The translations under genes and the position numbers were made by a program. A stretch of DNA of 64,000 nucleotides, taken from positions 1 to 64,000 of the forward strand of contig NZ_JAIESM010000065.1 in NCBI RefSeq assembly GCF_019746015.1, written 5' to 3'. The notes below the pieces were generated by a model, which saw nothing but the letters and a program-made list of their open reading frames with translations, was not told the DNA's origin and searched no databases. This document shows positions 63,118 to 64,000 of the stretch, in pieces (positions within the stretch are counted from its first letter, which is position 1; every line of letters starts with the position of its first letter). Source of the stretch: Sphingomonas sp. (lineage in GTDB: Bacteria; Pseudomonadota; Alphaproteobacteria; Sphingomonadales; Sphingomonadaceae).

Positions 63118-64000
63118 CTATCCGTGTCTTGATCGTCGACGACTCTCCGACGATGCGGGCGCTGCTGACCGAGCTGCTGCGCGCCGAACCCGATATCGAG
63201 GTGATCGGCACCGCCGTGGACGCCAATGACGCGCGCGGCCAGATCCGCGCGCTTGATCCCGATGTGGTGACGCTTGACATCGAAATGCCGGGGATGAGCG
63301 GGCTCGACTTTCTCGAGCGGCTGATGCGGCTGCGGCCGACGCCGGTCGTGATCGTGTCGGGGCTGACCCAGCAGGGCGCGGAAGTGACCGCGACGGCGCT
63401 GTCGATGGGCGCGGTTGATTGCTATGCCAAGCCCCAGGGGCGGCCCGGCGCGCTGCTCAGCTGCGACGGGGGCCGGCTGGCCCAGTCGATCCGCGCGGCG
63501 GCCGCGACGCGCGGCCGGCAGATCGATGTGCGCCCGGCGCGTGCGGCGATCGCCAGCGGCCAGCGCCGTGCCGATATCGAGATGATCGCGGTCGGCTCCT
63601 CGACCGGCGGGGTGGAGGCGCTCCATGTGCTGCTCGCCAGCTTCCCGGCCGATTGCCCGCCGACGCTGATCGTGCAGCATATCAACGGCCATTTCGCCAG
63701 CGCGGTTGCGCGCCGGCTGGACGAATGCTGCGCGCCGAAGGTGCAGCTGGCCGACAGCGACGTGCGGCTGATGCCGGGCAATGTCTATCTGGCGCCGGGC
63801 AATGAACGCCATCTGACGGTGCGCGGCACCGGCCCCTATTTCGCCAAGCTGCGCCCCGGCGATCCGGTGTCGGGCCATCGCCCCAGCGTCGATGCGCTGT
63901 TCCATTCGGTGGCGGAGAATGTGGGGCCAAATGCGGTGGGCGTGCTGCTGACCGGCATGGGGCAGGACGGCGCGCATGGCCTGCTCGCCATGAAGCGCGC
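63114..64000 (+). CDS. cheB: Chemotaxis response regulator/methylesterase CheB (cut by window end)
   Basis: The frame overlaps the cheR stop and runs off the window after 295 residues. The N-terminal receiver domain has VDDSPTMR and DVVTLDIEMPGMSG. The esterase domain has GSSTGG, VQHINGHF and LLTGMGQDGAHG, carrying the Ser-His-Asp triad. It removes methyl groups from the receptor. Confidence 0.95.
   Translation, partial: MTIRVLIVDDSPTMRALLTELLRAEPDIEVIGTAVDANDARGQIRALDPDVVTLDIEMPGMSGLDFLERLMRLRPTPVVIVSGLTQQGAEVTATALSMGAVDCYAKPQGRPGALLSCDGGRLAQSIRAAAATRGRQIDVRPARAAIASGQRRADIEMIAVGSSTGGVEALHVLLASFPADCPPTLIVQHINGHFASAVARRLDECCAPKVQLADSDVRLMPGNVYLAPGNERHLTVRGTGPYFAKLRPGDPVSGHRPSVDALFHSVAENVGPNAVGVLLTGMGQDGAHGLLAMKR

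Overview
The window is high-GC DNA from an alphaproteobacterium, most likely a sphingomonad (Sphingomonas or a close relative). The pointers are a large TonB-dependent receptor, DUF4402 pilin genes with a chaperone and usher-like protein, an RcdA/DUF1465 protein, an alphaproteobacterial-type DksA, a lasso-peptide cluster of the split B1/B2 type, and short palindromic intergenic repeats. This assignment rests on gene content only; no search was run.

Layout. (1) 1-5.5 kb: tRNA-Arg(ACG), a Pro/Ala-rich protein of unknown function, and a type I secretion operon (TolC, ABC ATPase/permease, HlyD). (2) 5.6-12.7 kb: a lasso-peptide (RiPP) locus. It has five tandem precursor-like genes (one decayed), a convergent HPr-kinase-like gene, then the B1 (PqqD-like), C (asparagine-synthetase-like), B2 (transglutaminase-like protease) and D (ABC exporter) genes. 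(3) 12.8-24.5 kb: an ATP-grasp ligase coupled to a flavin monooxygenase, NAD+ synthetase, a penicillin-acylase-family hydrolase, a TonB-dependent receptor, an alpha-methylacyl-CoA racemase-like protein and a FixJ-type response regulator. (4) 24.6-30.7 kb: four DUF4402 pilin-like genes, a periplasmic chaperone and an usher-like outer-membrane protein. (5) 30.7-57.6 kb: mainly housekeeping and signalling genes: a hybrid histidine kinase, a UDG-family protein, tRNA-Asn, moaA-nadK, an EAL protein, sdhE-mfd, recG, PilZ proteins, tyrS, an NlpD-like protein, surE, serS, a PEP-CTERM-like Ser/Gly-rich protein, dksA, two YdcH-like small proteins, an RcdA-like protein, a nitronate monooxygenase-like protein, an M1 aminopeptidase and a gamma-carbonic-anhydrase-like protein. 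(6) 57.9-64 kb: a chemotaxis operon (MCP, STAS protein, cheA, cheR, cheB), cut by the window end.

The most interesting part is the lasso locus. Its precursor genes form an array built from two kinds of duplicated spacer-plus-gene module. The four intact precursors share the leader motif PxLxIGRVAEAE. With the cut placed two residues after the last Glu of that motif, every core has Asp at position 7, Arg at position 5 and a C-terminal Ser. This predicts small lasso peptides with seven-residue rings. The invariant terminal Ser fits the adjacent HprK-like kinase, since such kinases in other lasso clusters phosphorylate the precursor's C-terminal Ser. The usual leader Thr(-2) is Glu here, one core would begin with Gln, and one array member has lost its stop codon. 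A complete type I secretion operon lies immediately upstream on the same strand, so two candidate exporters flank the array.

Genes in the rest of the window are mostly ordinary. Several pairs overlap by 1-4 bases and are probably translationally coupled (tolC-ABC-hlyD, ATP-grasp/monooxygenase, moaA-nadK, serS-surE, STAS-cheA-cheR-cheB).
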